A stretch of 60,000 nucleotides of DNA. Origin: Membranipora membranacea. Taxonomy: Eukaryota; Bryozoa; Gymnolaemata; Cheilostomatida; Membraniporidae. Below, in pieces: positions 37,701 to 52,700 of the stretch (its first letter is position 1; each line of letters begins with the position of its first letter). Under the pieces are notes generated by a model, which was not told the origin of the DNA, searched no databases, and saw nothing but the letters and a program-made list of their open reading frames with translations. Made by a program: the position numbers and the translations under genes. The stretch spans positions 16,623,001 through 16,683,000 of the forward strand of contig OU612066.1 of the NCBI GenBank assembly GCA_914767715.1, read 5' to 3'.

Positions 37701-40700
37701 GGACTCTGTCAAAACTGCATCCATATGTAACTATTCCATCCACAGGCACCCTCCCATCTTCTAAAAGGGGTCCCTGAATTTTATACTTCATATCTGGCAT
37801 AACACAGCCTGTAAAAATCAGATGGTCAGTGGTCAGATTACGGAGCCATTCAATTCAGTGTGAGACAGCTGCTCTAAGAGGGAAAGAAATTATTAACGCG
37901 CTCAGGGACTCAACTATTAGTCAATTGTGCTCATGGCTGACTTTGTCCTAAATAATCATATTCGAGGCTAGGCTGTCTGTCAATGATTATTACTATTATT
38001 ACCATGCGTTTTCATTGAGATTTTATATGTTATTAACCAACGATCCATTGCAAAGAGCTAGCACATCTATAGGACACATAACCAAGAAAAAAGCTCTCTC
38101 AAATCTTCAAATGCTAGAAACTTCAGCTTCACTTGAGTTTTGGTTGAAAAATGTCTCAATTGCAGTTGTATCCGAATGAGGTGCATTTGGTCTCCAGTAA
38201 TCTCCTGCCACAAAAAAACACTCCCTTGAATGTTTATGTGGACAATGATATACAATGATGGGATCTTTTAAGACATTAGACTAGACATTCACCATACATG
38301 AGTGGGCTGATGATTTCAGGTTCCCATACACAATCTATTACTATAAATGTTACGATCAACAGAGCTATTTTATATCTTCTCAGATATATTCAATTCTTAC
38401 CTCTATTTCTACGCAATCACCTGCCCTTGTGATCTTAACTTGACTCACTGAGAATGTGATAATGAGACTGACTGACTGATTGATTGACTGACTGACCGAC
38501 TGACCGACAGGCCAACGGACCGACTAAACCCCACTACTCACCCTGCACTGGCGGACAGAAGATTTCAGGTTCCCATACACCATGATAAGAATCATTTACA
38601 TCAGCGACACAGGATGAGTGAAACTCACGGTTGTCACTGCACTCATATATGAGTGACTGGTTCACGTGTATCCAACCGTCATCATAGAAAGTTCCCTCAA
38701 AGTGGTATGGAATCCTTGGTTCAATGCAAGCTGTAAATATCAAACATTTAGTCGTTTTGTGTTTACAATAATGAATAAAACTGTCGAAATTGCAATCAGC
38801 TAATTGGTCAAATGTTCTTACGACAAAAATTTGAATTTGGCGTACATATGAACAGGAGTTCTGTCAACTCATTGTTGGCCAGATTCAAGACTGGTAACAG
38901 GGCAAGTTTGAGAGCATCTCACAATATCGAACAGGAGTTGTTATGAAAGTGTTTAGGAAATCAAAAACAGTCTGTAACAGGGGAGATAACATACTCTAGA
39001 CCCTTCTAGACCCTGGGTTTTAGCAGTTTGAAATCGGCTATATCATTCATTAATGCCCTTGTTGTGAGAGTAAATTTAGTTTTTGCTTTGCTCATTGCTA
39101 AGGGATTACTTTGATACGAACAGTGGTTATTTTTTGCTTCTTAAACACTTTAAGGCCTTTTGTATGGATCTTTTATTATTGATTCCAATTAACTCACATG
39201 TAACATTAGGGCAGGTCACAGCGGGAGTCAGAATACCATCTGTTGTATCATCATGTGAAATACATGTAGAATTAAAATGTTTGCCTCCCGGACATTGAAA
39301 AGTGATAGCAGTATTCTCTGGGATTCTTCCGTCTTCCAGCAGCCATTCATAGTCAAAGTCAGTGTCAGGCGGTACGCAGCCTATGTGTTAATCAAGAATA
39401 TCCATTTCATATACATGAGGGTGAAATCCAGTAATGAAGAAAGATAATGCAATAGAAAAAATTATGAAAATTTTTCTTCATCTTAAGACTTCAGATTCTC
39501 ATTTGGAAACACTCATATAAACCCAATGGAGAAAACTACCTGTCATGTTGGGGCAGATTATTTCCGGATCCCAGACACCATTGCCATAGTCACTGCCTTT
39601 TCCAGGTTGACATGTTGAGTAGAACACTTGGTCATAACTGCATTCAAATTCAATGGTTCCATCCGCGGGTATCCTTCCATCATCCAGCAGTTTGCCGTTG
39701 AAGTTATAGTTTGTATCAGATAGGGAACATCCCAAATAAAAAAGAATAACAAAATCGTTAATCCCAAAAACTTGCTAGTAATACTGCATGGTCGGTAAGC
39801 ATAGTTCCTTTAGGGCATAACCTCCTAATCAATACTGGGAGTTAGCACTTAAATACCAAGGTACTTTGGATTATTCAATGATACACCTATTAATCTATTC
39901 TTGTTCACTCACCAGGTAGGATTGGACAGAAGATAGCAGGCTCCCATACACCATGAAGAGTATCGGAATCGCTCTCAGCAACACATGTGGTATGAAATTC
40001 TCTGTTGTCACTGCATTCGTATATAATCGAATCATTCATATATATCCATCCATAATCATGAAAATTTCCCTCAAAGTGGTATGGTAACTCAGGATGAATG
40101 CAAGCTGAAATGAATATAGAGAAAATGAGATATCAGAAGCATCGCCCACCACACTATCGTAAGGGACCTTAAATAAAATGTTATCACATACAAGAACCCT
40201 AGAAGGCAATTGTACACTATCATCATGAATGGCGTGAGATGTATTTGATGGAAAAACACCTCCAGAGGATATCATTGCAAAAACATAAATAGCTACCTCT
40301 ATGTACAGAGGATATAAATTTGCCCAAAACTGATTAATGACTCTATCCTTGATTATCCAGAAAAAATTCATATTGCAGTTCAAATCTTTTCTTTTGAATT
40401 GAATGAGGAGTCATAACATGTCTGACACTTTGTCGGGGGCTTACACCTAATCTAATGGACCCATTCCCTCAGGTTCCCAGACATTAATTTTCGGGGTACT
40501 GTAGGAAATGAGGAAATGTTTGCTACTGCCACGAGTAATTTTGGTGGCTTTTCTGATTGTATCATTTCTAGTTTTAAAGTTTCAGATTCGCGGAGGGATA
40601 TTTAAAAAGCTATGTATAATGTGGCCTCAGTTCCTAACTTTTGCAATATCACTCCACCACTAGTGAGACAGTAGGTTGTAGTATAACTGAGCTGGTAGAC

Positions 40701-43700
40701 CAATATAAAGATGAAGAATGGGATCCAATCCTGCAGCAATAGATGAATAGCCATTTGCTGGTGGAAAGCCACATCTGCTCCCCTCATTGCTGCATGTCTG
40801 ATATATCATCGAGCGTAACTAACCTTCAACAGTGGGACACTGAGGTGCAGGACTCCATATTCCGTTAGATGAGTTGTCTCCTCTATCTGTGCATTTTGAA
40901 TTAAATCTTTTGCCACCGATACAGTTAACAGTGACCATCTGTTTTTCAGGTATTCTCCCATCTTCAAGAATTATGCCCTCATAAGTGTGGTTTGTATCGG
41001 GGAGCAAACACGCTAGAAGTTGGGTAACAGAAAGCTGAGGTATCAATGTCCAACTTTAGTAGGAAAATTATGCTGAGTTAATCAGTTTCCTTTTTCCTAC
41101 TATGTCAAAGTGATATCGATTGGTAGTCGCTTTGAGGAGCGTAGTCATGAATCTGTAGGAAAACTTTCACACTAATTTTCAATCAACAGTCATCATCAGA
41201 GTCGCATTCATTACTATTAGTATAACGTTCCTCTGCCTTTTGACTTTTTGCCCAGACTACAAAAACCCAGACTGTGAAACTGCCAATGTTTTAGACAAAG
41301 TAAGGAATTCAAATTTATTGTTTTTCTAATTTTATTATTATTATTGTGTTTTTATTGAGGTTTCATATATATGTTATAAACAAACAAATTCACTTTAATG
41401 ATTGCAGCTCACCTGTTATATTCGGACACACAGTAGGTTCAGGGTCCCAAAGTCCGTTGTCTGTATCGCCTCTCACATCAATGGTACAAATTGACTGTAG
41501 AGTGCGATTGTCACTGCATTCAAATGTGATCGAGTGGTTGGCTGGAATTCTTCCGTCATCCAGAAAAGTTCCGACAAAGACGAAGTTCTTATCAGCGAAG
41601 TTTATATCAGGCAAGTCGCAGCCTGTGAAATAAAAATATGTATCCATCAAGATATAGTGTATAGCCTAAAGATTTCAAGATATTGGATACATGGATGGAC
41701 AAACAGATGTGAACTTCCGCGACAAACTTTTACCCACTTAGTCTCCTGTGATTACGTTCAGGTTCGACCAGGTCTCATCCCTTAGTACTATTTGAGAAAA
41801 TGAATAGAGTATAAAAGAATTTGCTTCTCGGAGATTCCAGAACAATGGAGCAGCAAATGAAACTGGAATAAAATTTTCATTCTTCTTAAAATCAGCTATT
41901 AACAAAGAAATGTGAAGGGAAATCACAATGATTGTGGATTTCAAAAGCTGCCTTTATGAAAGCCCCAAAAACAACATATTATCCATCCAGAGTACAGAAT
42001 GAAAGGGACATCTGGTTCATTGCAACCTAAAAACATTGTTGTCTGGAAAGTCTTCAAACCTGTTCACTATCTAGAGCCCTGTCTAGAGCATCAAAGTTTT
42101 ACAGAACGCCCAGATCTGTGTCAGAAAGCGCTCTCCTGAGAAGGCTTTTAAATCTAGAATGTACGCCAACTCTGTGAGATGGTGCATCCAATGTAATGCC
42201 AATAGTGATTACCCTAAAGTGGGCAACGATTACCGATGCAGCATTCCAATCAAGCATTTATGAACAACAATTTTGAAAGGATGCCAAGTAACATCTCTAA
42301 GCTACTAATTTTACTTTTACTTTGACTATTAGGATCACCATTAGGATTACTATTCGGATCACTATAAAAATTACTAAAACAATTACTACTAGGATTACTA
42401 TTAGGAAAACCATAGTTGTTTTATATCCTTCCAGATTTAGTCCCCCCTTATTTCCGATTTTTGCACAATTAATCGCCTGTGTGATCTTAACTTGATTTGA
42501 CTTAACTTAAGTTAACTTAGCATGACTGACTGACTTGACCCTAACCACTCACCGTATATTGGCGGGCAGAAGATTTCAGGTTCCCATACACCAAGATAAG
42601 AATCATTTTTATCAGCGACACAGGATGAGTGAAACTCACGGTCATCGCTGCATTCATATATCAGTGACTGATTGACGTGTATCCAGCCATCATCATGGAA
42701 AGTTCCGTTGAAGCGGAACGGTAACCTTGGTTGTACACAAGCTGCAATAGTAAAAAACGTAAATTGTGTGTCTATCATGATATAACTAATGAATGAATTA
42801 ATCGCAATTGCATTATTGTAATACTCATATTTTGAACCAGGCATTTACTCTGTTTTTCGGTTGATCTGATCTGAACAGTGATTGAGACTAAAGCACTAAA
42901 CTTGATCACAATAGGGCAGCCAGTTGACAACCACCTTCCAATGACAATTTTCTCGAATGCTAAGAAGTTTATCCCAAAGGTATTGAATCATTTTCAAGGT
43001 ATGGTTTAAATTGTTCCACTTTGTACATTGACAGATCACTCACAAAGCACTAATCTTGATCACAATATGGCCAGTTGACAACAATCTTCCAATGACAATT
43101 TTCCCGAATGCTAAGAAGTTTATCCCAAAGGTATTGAATCCTTTTCAAGGTATGGTTTAAATTGTTCCACTTTGTACACTGACAGATCACTCACATGTGG
43201 TATTAGGGCAGCGTGTTGCGGGGGTCAGAATACCATTTGATGTATTGTCATGGGCCAGACAAACTGAATCAAAACTTGTGTCATTGAGACATTGTAGAGT
43301 GATGACAGTATTTTCTGGAATTCTTCCATCTTCCAGCAGCCATTCATAATCAAAGTCAGTGTCAGGTGGTAAGCAGCCTATGGAGTAATTAGGAATTTAT
43401 TGGCATTATACAGGAGATGTTGAGTTCAGCTATGCAAAACATCGTTTATTTCTCCGAGAGCCCAAGCTTCTTCGGACTAGGCAGTTTCAATTTCGTTGCT
43501 CCCATCAAATAAAGCATTCAAAGAGATCAGAGATCACAGTGACAAATGAAGAGAGAACAATGTCATGTGCCCTAAACTAAAAGCCAGGAATATGACAGTA
43601 GGATGAGGAAATAAAGAACAGTGGTTGAGGGTATATAATGATTTAATAGTAATTATGTAATTGATAGTAATTATGTAGAGAGATATGCTACATGGAACTA

Positions 43701-46700
43701 GTCAGCATGTTCCAGTAATCAAGAGTTGAGAGGAGAAGATAGCATAATAGATCATACATTGACGACTTCTGCAATGTCGTGTTGGAGTTTTTTCAAATGC
43801 ATACATATTAAATCTATTCACTCACCAAGTGGGGTGGGACAGTAGATAGCAGGCTCCCATACTCCATGAAGAGAATCGGAACCACTATCAGCAATACATC
43901 TGGTCTCAAACTCTCGGTTGTCGCTACATTCGAATATCATTGTGTCATTTGCATGTATCCATCCATGCTCATAAAAAGTTCCATCAAAGCGGTAGGGAGT
44001 ATCAGGAATAGTGCAAGCTGAAATGAAAACAGACAACATGCATAATCTTTATACCAGGTGAAGAGTCATAAGCTATGTAGGGAGCTAACTACTACTACTA
44101 CGATAATACCGCAATGCGAAATGTTATTATATTGTCCTATACTTTTTTGTTGGATTCGTTACTGAATTGGATTATAAAGGGCCTGCTATACAGGCCGATG
44201 TTTGGCATCTATTAGCATCGACATAGGCTACGATGGGATCAACCTGTGCTCAACGATGTGCATCGTATGCATCTATAGGCAACACCGGTCTGTTGGTGTT
44301 TCAGTCGACTTAGTCGGTCGATCCTCTCTTTTCATTGGCTGATGGGTTTATAGCAGTAACGCGCAAAAAGTATATGGACTATTATTGTCTGTGATTGGTT
44401 AATAATGAGTCATGATTGTTAAATGGCCATACTGGGATATATAATCAGTCGACCACAACGTTGGCTGCATCTGTACGTGTAGCACATGTTACGATATAAG
44501 CATCGAGCACAGGTTGTTTGTAAGATGCAAAACATCGGCCCATGTAGCATGGCCATAAGTCAGCTGCTCAAATTCCGAATATCTTTTCTCTTTTGACCAA
44601 CTGCATCCATTTATATCATAAAATATATCAGTTAATAAGGAGTATCTAACTAACCGATAACAGTTGGGCACTGTGTGGCAGGTGTCCATATTCCATTTGT
44701 TTTGTTGTCTCCTCGAGCAGTACATTTAGAATCAAACGGTTTGTCATCGGAACAGTTCACAGAGATCGTCTGGTTTACAGGTATTTTTCCAACCTCATAA
44801 ATAACCCCCTCATAGCTGTGGTTAGCGTCTGGTCGCAAACACTCTAGAAATTGGGTAACAGAAGGTTGACGCATTGATATCAAGATTGACGAACCAGGAA
44901 AAAAGTTATGATCCCTAATACTGTAGCAAAAGTAGTGTCCTTTCATTGCCCGCCAGCCATAGGCAGAACCCTTTTACTAAGCATGCAGTCAGGCACTTTT
45001 CAGATTGACGATAAGCTTAACTTTGTCGCCCTTGCCTCCTACTCACAACTACATAAGACTTTCATTACCTACCTGGACAAATTGGCTCCTCTTCCCACAT
45101 AAATGTATTTAATCCACTGATATTCAGTTGGATGCATGTTGCCTCAAACACCTGATTGCCACTACACATGTATTCAATGGTCCCACACACATAGGGCAAG
45201 CAATTTGAAACAACAGTCCTACACATTCCCATTCAGACAAGGGGGTGAAGATGATATATATGCCATGAACAACGGGTCAGATGCAACCATTTTTCTATGG
45301 ATGCAACCAACAGAAACTGTATGGACATTGAGTGGATATCACCTTACAAATTTAGGGACTGCTTAGAAATGTTTGATTAATCCTTTGCAGTGCCCCTCCA
45401 ATTGTGAGCCACAGTATATGATATGTTGTCAACCATGCAACTACCCAGATATTAAACTTCAGAATCAGAATTTTTCTGTAGTCTATCTGACGTGTACAGA
45501 TTATCAATGCCTGATATCTGTTTTCAACCTCCTTGCTGGTCTTTGACATAACCTTAGTCCCCCAACAAGCTAGAGTAAAATCTAGCTGATATTTACTCTT
45601 CTTGTGCATGAGATATGGAATATCAATGGTGTCTTAAATTAATAGTTGCTGCAAGTGGGAAGTATGTTTGTACCTGTGATATTTGGACAGACTGGAGGAT
45701 CACTCCATTCACCAACATCTAACACGGCAGTATTTCCAGATATGCATGTCGAATTGAATATTATACCACCGTCATAGCACTCTACTGTGATAGTCTGATT
45801 GAGAGGAATGCTGGTGTTGCCGGCTTCCGTCCCGTTAAGAGTAAAATAAGAGCCAGGTCTTGGGCAACCTAGAAAGATCACAGGTCGAGTTATATAGGAC
45901 TATAATCAAATTTTGATGGCTATGGCTGACAACTCCAGACAGGAAACAGCATAAGGTGATGGGAAAATGCTGACACAACTACAAATCATCTTCTTAAGTA
46001 TATTATTTATTCAGGTTTCCATATAAGTATGTTGTAGCAAAGTATATGCATGTTTATAGAAGTCATGAAGTTTTGAGCTTAATTATCTCACTTATATCAG
46101 GGCATAGAGGCTTTGGTTCCCATCTTCCAATGAGGTAAATATCACTATTGTTCTCAGCTATGCAAGATGACTGAAATTGACGATTTCCGAGGCATTCAAC
46201 TGTGATTGATTCATTGATTATAATGTTTCCATTTTCCAACGAGGAACCGCTAAAGCTGAATTCAACATCAGGAATTGGGCAGCCTGCAAAAAAAGCAAAT
46301 AGCACTTTGCATATCAAATTATTAGAGACAGCAAACTAGAAACTATGTGAAAGTTATTTGTTGTGCAAAGGTCACAGTTTGCTTAATGAGCCACCCGATC
46401 AAGATAAAGATTTCCCTCTTGTAATGTCGATATTATTATCTTATTCTACTTGAGGAATTTAATTGAGCGGACGAGAAGATTTATTTCTCAGGAGTTGTGT
46501 GTTACAACATTAGCCAAAAGAAAAATACACGTAGACAGGAAATAAAAAATCGAAAAAACATCCGATTGAAGTAATCATATCACATGTACTTACTAATTGG
46601 AGGGCATTCTGGGATAACACTCCAAGCACCAAACCCGCGAAGATAATCAGTTACGGATAAACATGTAGACTGTACTGTGACATTAACACTGCACTCTATC

Positions 46701-49700
46701 CATATACTGTCATTGATTGGTATTTTTCCATCCTCAAGGTATGTGCCGCTATATGAAAAATTGGAACTTGGCCTGAGACATCCATAAGCTGCAACAAACA
46801 GAAATCGACATTGTAGTGATAAAAATGTTATCATTGGCTCATTTCTTTCAAGATGAATTTGATGACGAAGCATAAACAGATTATGAGTCTGCTTCGTACT
46901 GTTCCTTGATACCCATAGGCTTGTCAGCCACATCAAGTGTCCGTTTTGAGATGCTCCCAACTTATAGGCAAACCAAGGGGAGCTACACTTGATACTAAAA
47001 AAAACTTTGAGCATCCGGAAATTGTTTGTTAAAAAAAATAAGTAAGTGTACTCACTGATACATTCATCCTGTTCCTTTTCCACCTGCACCCATTCTAAGA
47101 GATTAGAATATTCGTTTTCCTCTTCTTCATCTGTTTCATTAGCTCTGGAAATTAGAAACCAATGATATTATGAGATCATTATCTCAAGGAACGGCCTATA
47201 GAATTGGGCCTTATTATCAGGTACGAATGGTGATTCTGGTTGTGTGGTTATCTAGGTGTAAACAGGGAGTCCCAAACTCCCTGGTGTAAAGATCATCATC
47301 TTTGAAGCTGAGAGTTATCCACCCTTGAGAAGAGGTGATTGGACCCATAGTTCAAACGCTGCGCCCTTTACCTTTACCAGCCGTAGTATCAATTAGGCTG
47401 AAGGGAATATTATTAGCGCAAGCACAAACACACAGATGACATTCGGTTTTTTTAGGCCTGTTCCGCAAGGACCTGGCCAGGATGACTTAAAAATCCGATG
47501 TCTTATCACTCGCCCATCCCGAGGCATGGGCGGCGAAATATTATTGCCTTATTGGCAAGGCTGCAATATCTGCCCCAATTTGCTCTCTGTGTGGCAGTAC
47601 GAAGTCCAGTATGACTGCTGGCGCTGGTGATTCAACAGATGAAAAGCTATCATTGCTGGTTGTCCAGATTGAGGTTGGCTTTTTGGTTGCTTTGGTGTTC
47701 ACATAGAGAACCTGGCAAGTTCACAATCTTCGCGACATGATATTATTATTGCAATAAATTATTTGTTACCCCTTGCAACACACAAAAATACTATTCGTAT
47801 AGCCTGAGTTGCAACAAGCAGAATTACATACCTTACACACAGGTAATGAGTCGGCAATCCAACATAATTTTCTGGACATGAAGTCTGGATCGTTTTCTGG
47901 TAATAAAAATTACTGTCCGATGCCACTGTTACTGAGTCTAATCTTCTACCTCCAAGATCGAATTTTTCATCCAGGACATTGAGTGGGTTATCACATGCTA
48001 CAAACGAAAGTGTGTTACAGTAACTCTTTTCTTTCTTTGCAGCAGAAATAACTTCAGTTCAATTCCCTTTTGCTTTGAAAGCTGTCAAAAATTGAGGTTG
48101 TTTCACCATACAAATGTAGTGATCACTAGCTTAAGAGCCTATGTGACTGCAAGTAACATTTTGTGGCATTTCATGCACATGCACTCACCTTCCCAATTTA
48201 AGAAGTACCTAGGCTATGTTTAGCTGATCTACCACACAAGTGTTGTATTTCAGATCTCTAACCCACGCGAAAAGCAGCAGCTTGAATACTAACACTAGGT
48301 GATCACATATATACCAAACATCATGAACCGTGCTTCTTATTAGAATAACCACAATACATTGCTATCGCTCCTCATTTCAATAGATGAAACAAGACTAGAC
48401 TACATTGAGTTCTATACACTTGCTTGCACTTGGGGATGATCCCCATCGACTGGGGCTTGACCAGTTGACGTTGATTCAACTCCAAACGACTAAGTGTCAA
48501 GAAAATAGTTAGGGGGCTTCATTTGCCAAGAAAATCTTACAACATGAAGGTTCTTGATCCCATTTGCCATCTTCTGGTGGCTCATCCACATCTCCTAAAC
48601 CACAATTGATTTCGTAACTAAAGTCTTCTGCACACTGAACTATGACCGAGTAATTATATGGTATCCGGGTGCTGTCTGAAGGAGGTCCGTCATATGTGAA
48701 ATTATCGGTCGGAGCTTCACAGCCTACACCTGAAAAAAAAGCATGGAGGTGGGATTTAAAATAGTTAAAGTCTACCCAAAGACCCATGCATGTTATAGTC
48801 AGGCAGTTACTTATTATAAAGTTGTGTCAGATTAGCGTGGTCAAAACTTCGATGTTTTACTTGGCATGAATTACTGATGGTGGAAAGAGTGCCTTCCATA
48901 AGGAAAGGTAACTCCTATTCTCAGTATTATGATGTCACAGTCACCCATTGTTTCTTGTATTGTCCATCCCGGTGACTGTGACATAATGTAAAGGATGGGA
49001 GTTACCTTCCCTTATGGAAAACACTGTTTCCATCCATCAATAACTCACGCCAAGTAGAGCGTTGAATTTTTCCACCATGCAAATCTGGCACAACTTTATC
49101 ATAAGTTACTGCCTGACTATAACATGCTTTGGTCTTTGGGCAGACATTAAGTAGTTAAATATCAGTTGAGGGGCAAAACAACTGGATAGCAATGACTCTG
49201 AGCAATTCTGAGTTTTTGTTTCGGTGGTGTATGAAACCATCCATCAACTTTGCTCATGGTCTAAACATGCTTTAATCAAACTCATCGGTGAGATGAACCT
49301 GCAACAGAATACTTTAGCACATGCTGATGCCACCTTTTCAAAACAGATCACACAACTCGGATTCTTCAGCTCCAGGGTTATAAGGAAACCGGTGCAGCAT
49401 TGCCCTTTTACGTTGAAAACTCTAGACCCTAAAAATGTGGAGAGGTATAAGTTAACCCTTTGCATGCTGATAGATGGTTTTAATTCAGTACTTACTTATA
49501 CATGAGAAGTTGTCATGCATAGTCCACGGCTCAGTTAGATGATCGTCATCAACACTGAAAACATTAAATGATTTTGCGATAACTCTATGAATCCTGTACT
49601 AATACATTCTGCCTGCAGGAGAGCCTTGTGATGCTTAGTCTAGTCTATCTCTGCAGCACAAAGATGCTGACCTGCCATTGGCTCTCTCCCTCCAACCAGC

Positions 49701-52700
49701 CAACCAGAGCTGCCAAGGCTAGATCCATGCTGCAAAATGTGTTGGTAACTTTATCCCTTTAACTGGTATTTTACAGGGGCAGACAACCTTAGCAAATCCC
49801 AATTTGTTCTGAGACTCATGCCAAGCCAGGGGCAAGAGTCTGGGGGGCTCAGACTATGGTAACTTACGTGCACTTGAACAATGTACTCTGATCCGCTGTG
49901 AGATTTCGAAACTCATCAAGTTCCACAGTCAAATCTGGGCAGTCCAAAGTGATATTTTCTCCACTGTGTATAAATTTAACTTCAGATCTAAGCTTTTCAT
50001 ACATATCAGAGTTCTTGTACACCCAGTGGGTCTCACCAGAATCACTCCCCATATATTCCACCAGGCACACCGGAGCATAAAACTCTGGAATATCAACGGG
50101 CTCAAAGATAAGAGCTAGTAAGTATTTGTCCAATAGCCAGAGATTTCCAATGCAGCAAAAGTGAGTTATTGCATTAGAGTTGCATGTCAAGTAGCGAATA
50201 GCTGACTCGCTATTTAGCATTAGCACCAGCAACCTGTCGTTTTTTTTAAAGTTGGTGAAATTGTGCAATTGCTGGGCAAAACTGGTTAGCATTCTTGCTA
50301 TTCACTGTCAGCAAGTTCAATAAGAAAAGCATTCCTGGCTGAATATTGCAGAAAATAGCTGTTCTTGAAAACAGTTTGTAGTTTTCCAAGTCATACGGTT
50401 GAACATGAAGCTGGTTACAACTGAAGAAAGTTAAGGTCTTGAGGAAAATGGAGAAATTTGTTGAGGATTTGGCACTAGACAGTTTCGGTTTTTCTCTTAG
50501 TCTAATGCCTAAATACACATTTTTCTGAATTTCTGAATTCCGAAATCAAACCAAACCCATGGAATAACTTCTTCAATTTTACAATCTGTTTCAAGCAGCA
50601 CAAACCTGAACAGTAATCTCTTAACAAGTCAGTAGAATTGTAAAGAAGAGCGTCACTTGAAGTTTGCCCACAGATGACACTGACATTGTCTCCGCAGTCA
50701 GGGCACATCACATCCCAAATATCATGGTCACAGACAAGTGTCAAACTTGGAGGAACAGTAGGTGCAAAGGGGACAAATCTTTGATTCCATAAATGCTGTG
50801 AGTCATCAGGAAAGTCACATGGCTGGTCAGGTGCTAAAACAGAAACAAGGAAAGGTTTCCAATGCTCTTTTGGCAATTTAAAGCCTCGATCCTACAATTA
50901 CTAGCTGAAATTTAAATTTCAAACTTTGTAGTGGTAAATATGCTAGAGTAAGTAAAAATAAACTTTTTATGGAATATTTTATGCACTTATAACTTTTTAT
51001 ATGGACAATAGTAATGATAGGTTTTGGCTTGTTGTTGAAATCCAATTTTTGTTATGTGTTACGTATTGGTGCATAGTTGTCAAAGTTTGCGTGTAGACTT
51101 CTTTGATCATTTTGATTGAAAAAACCTAAAAAAAAAAGTTTTTGGCAAGAGGCATGACCTTACTATAGAAAGTGTACAGATGTTTGCTATGCAAGAACAG
51201 GCGGTAACTTGTGTTAACTTTAACGGAATTGACATTTTCTCATGACTGTGAGTAGATCTTGACTTACGGTAGCCGATAAGTTCCACATGATATATCTCAA
51301 AACTTATGGATGTTTGGCCTGTCATGGTCCATGAAATCTCCGCAGTAAGAGGAGTATCATCTATAGCTATCGCATTATAGTTTTTCCATTGCCCTGTGTA
51401 TAATTGTATATTCCGACCGATGCCGATATCACCTTTCGCAGCACCCATTGCTAGAGTAGTTGTAACTTGCACATCATTGGTGTACAGTTTCTGTGCAATT
51501 ACCACCATTGTCAATCGAAAAATAGTATCTCCAAATGCTATCGATAATGTTGAAAACGAATGATATGGTTCTTTGAACACCGAAGTCTGGACAAACCCAT
51601 CTACAACTGCATCCGCATCGATTGTGCTGACACCAGCTTGTGAAAATGATCCCAGAGTTGAGTCCAACCCATTGTTTAATACTATACAAAAAAAAGAAAG
51701 AAGATTATGTAATTTATTATGCATTTTTATGAAGGTTTTGATATATATATATATATAATATGAAATAAATATATATATATATAGGTATGTTATAAAGAAA
51801 CAAAAATAACAACTTTTTGAAAAAACATATTTAGATTTTTATAGAATATATAAAAATCTAAATTTTTTTCAAAAAGTTGTTATTTTCATTTCTTATATTT
51901 CTTACATATCAAAATATATATATTATATATTTTTTGATATATATAGTGTTTACTACTAGGCCTAAGGATGAGGGTAACTATCAAAATATAATGTCCTGTC
52001 GGAAGTCGACATTTCTGTACTTCATCATAATTGTGACAGGCCTTCCGATCCAAGCTTTAATGGGTTGTTTGCGTCGGAGTTGTTTCTCTTTGAGCTGTGG
52101 CAGATGAGACAATGATTTTACTAACTTTTTTAATTTCATGCCGAACAGGACATTATATGAAGTATTTGCGTTGAGGTACTGCAGGATTTTATTATGGATG
52201 ACGCTACGATAATAAGTTGTGTAGAAGCAATGATGATATCATTTTGTTGCAGTCAACATACCAGCTTTTGTTGAAACTTAATCAATTTTGATACGATTTT
52301 CAGTTTGAAAATTACAATAAATTTACCAGCTTGCCCTGATCAGTTTGATATTAGAACTCACCAAAACAATTAAGCTGCTAAATGCAAAGCTAATCTCAAA
52401 CTCTGATCCGACCAACAAAGACCCAGACTGTTGACTGCAACTTAATGATGGCAGTCATTGCTACTATAATTCAATTTAGTAACGTCACCCACAATTGAGT
52501 ACCTCATTTTAGCTGAATATGGTGTCCTGCCTAGGTTTATTATCAAGACTATGTTTCATACAAACTCATCATGTGATACACAACTACGTATCTCTGATCA
52601 AAAGAGCATTAATTCATTCCTGTATCCTGACCAAAAGAATTTCATATGACCACCGACCGATGAGAATAGTTTACTATGACAATCACAGATACACCAATAC

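Noticed and set aside
31020-48723. CRISPR-like array of regularly spaced repeats
   Set aside because: The regular repeats are diverged sushi exons with splice sites in a eukaryotic gene; there is no short identical repeat and spacer pattern.
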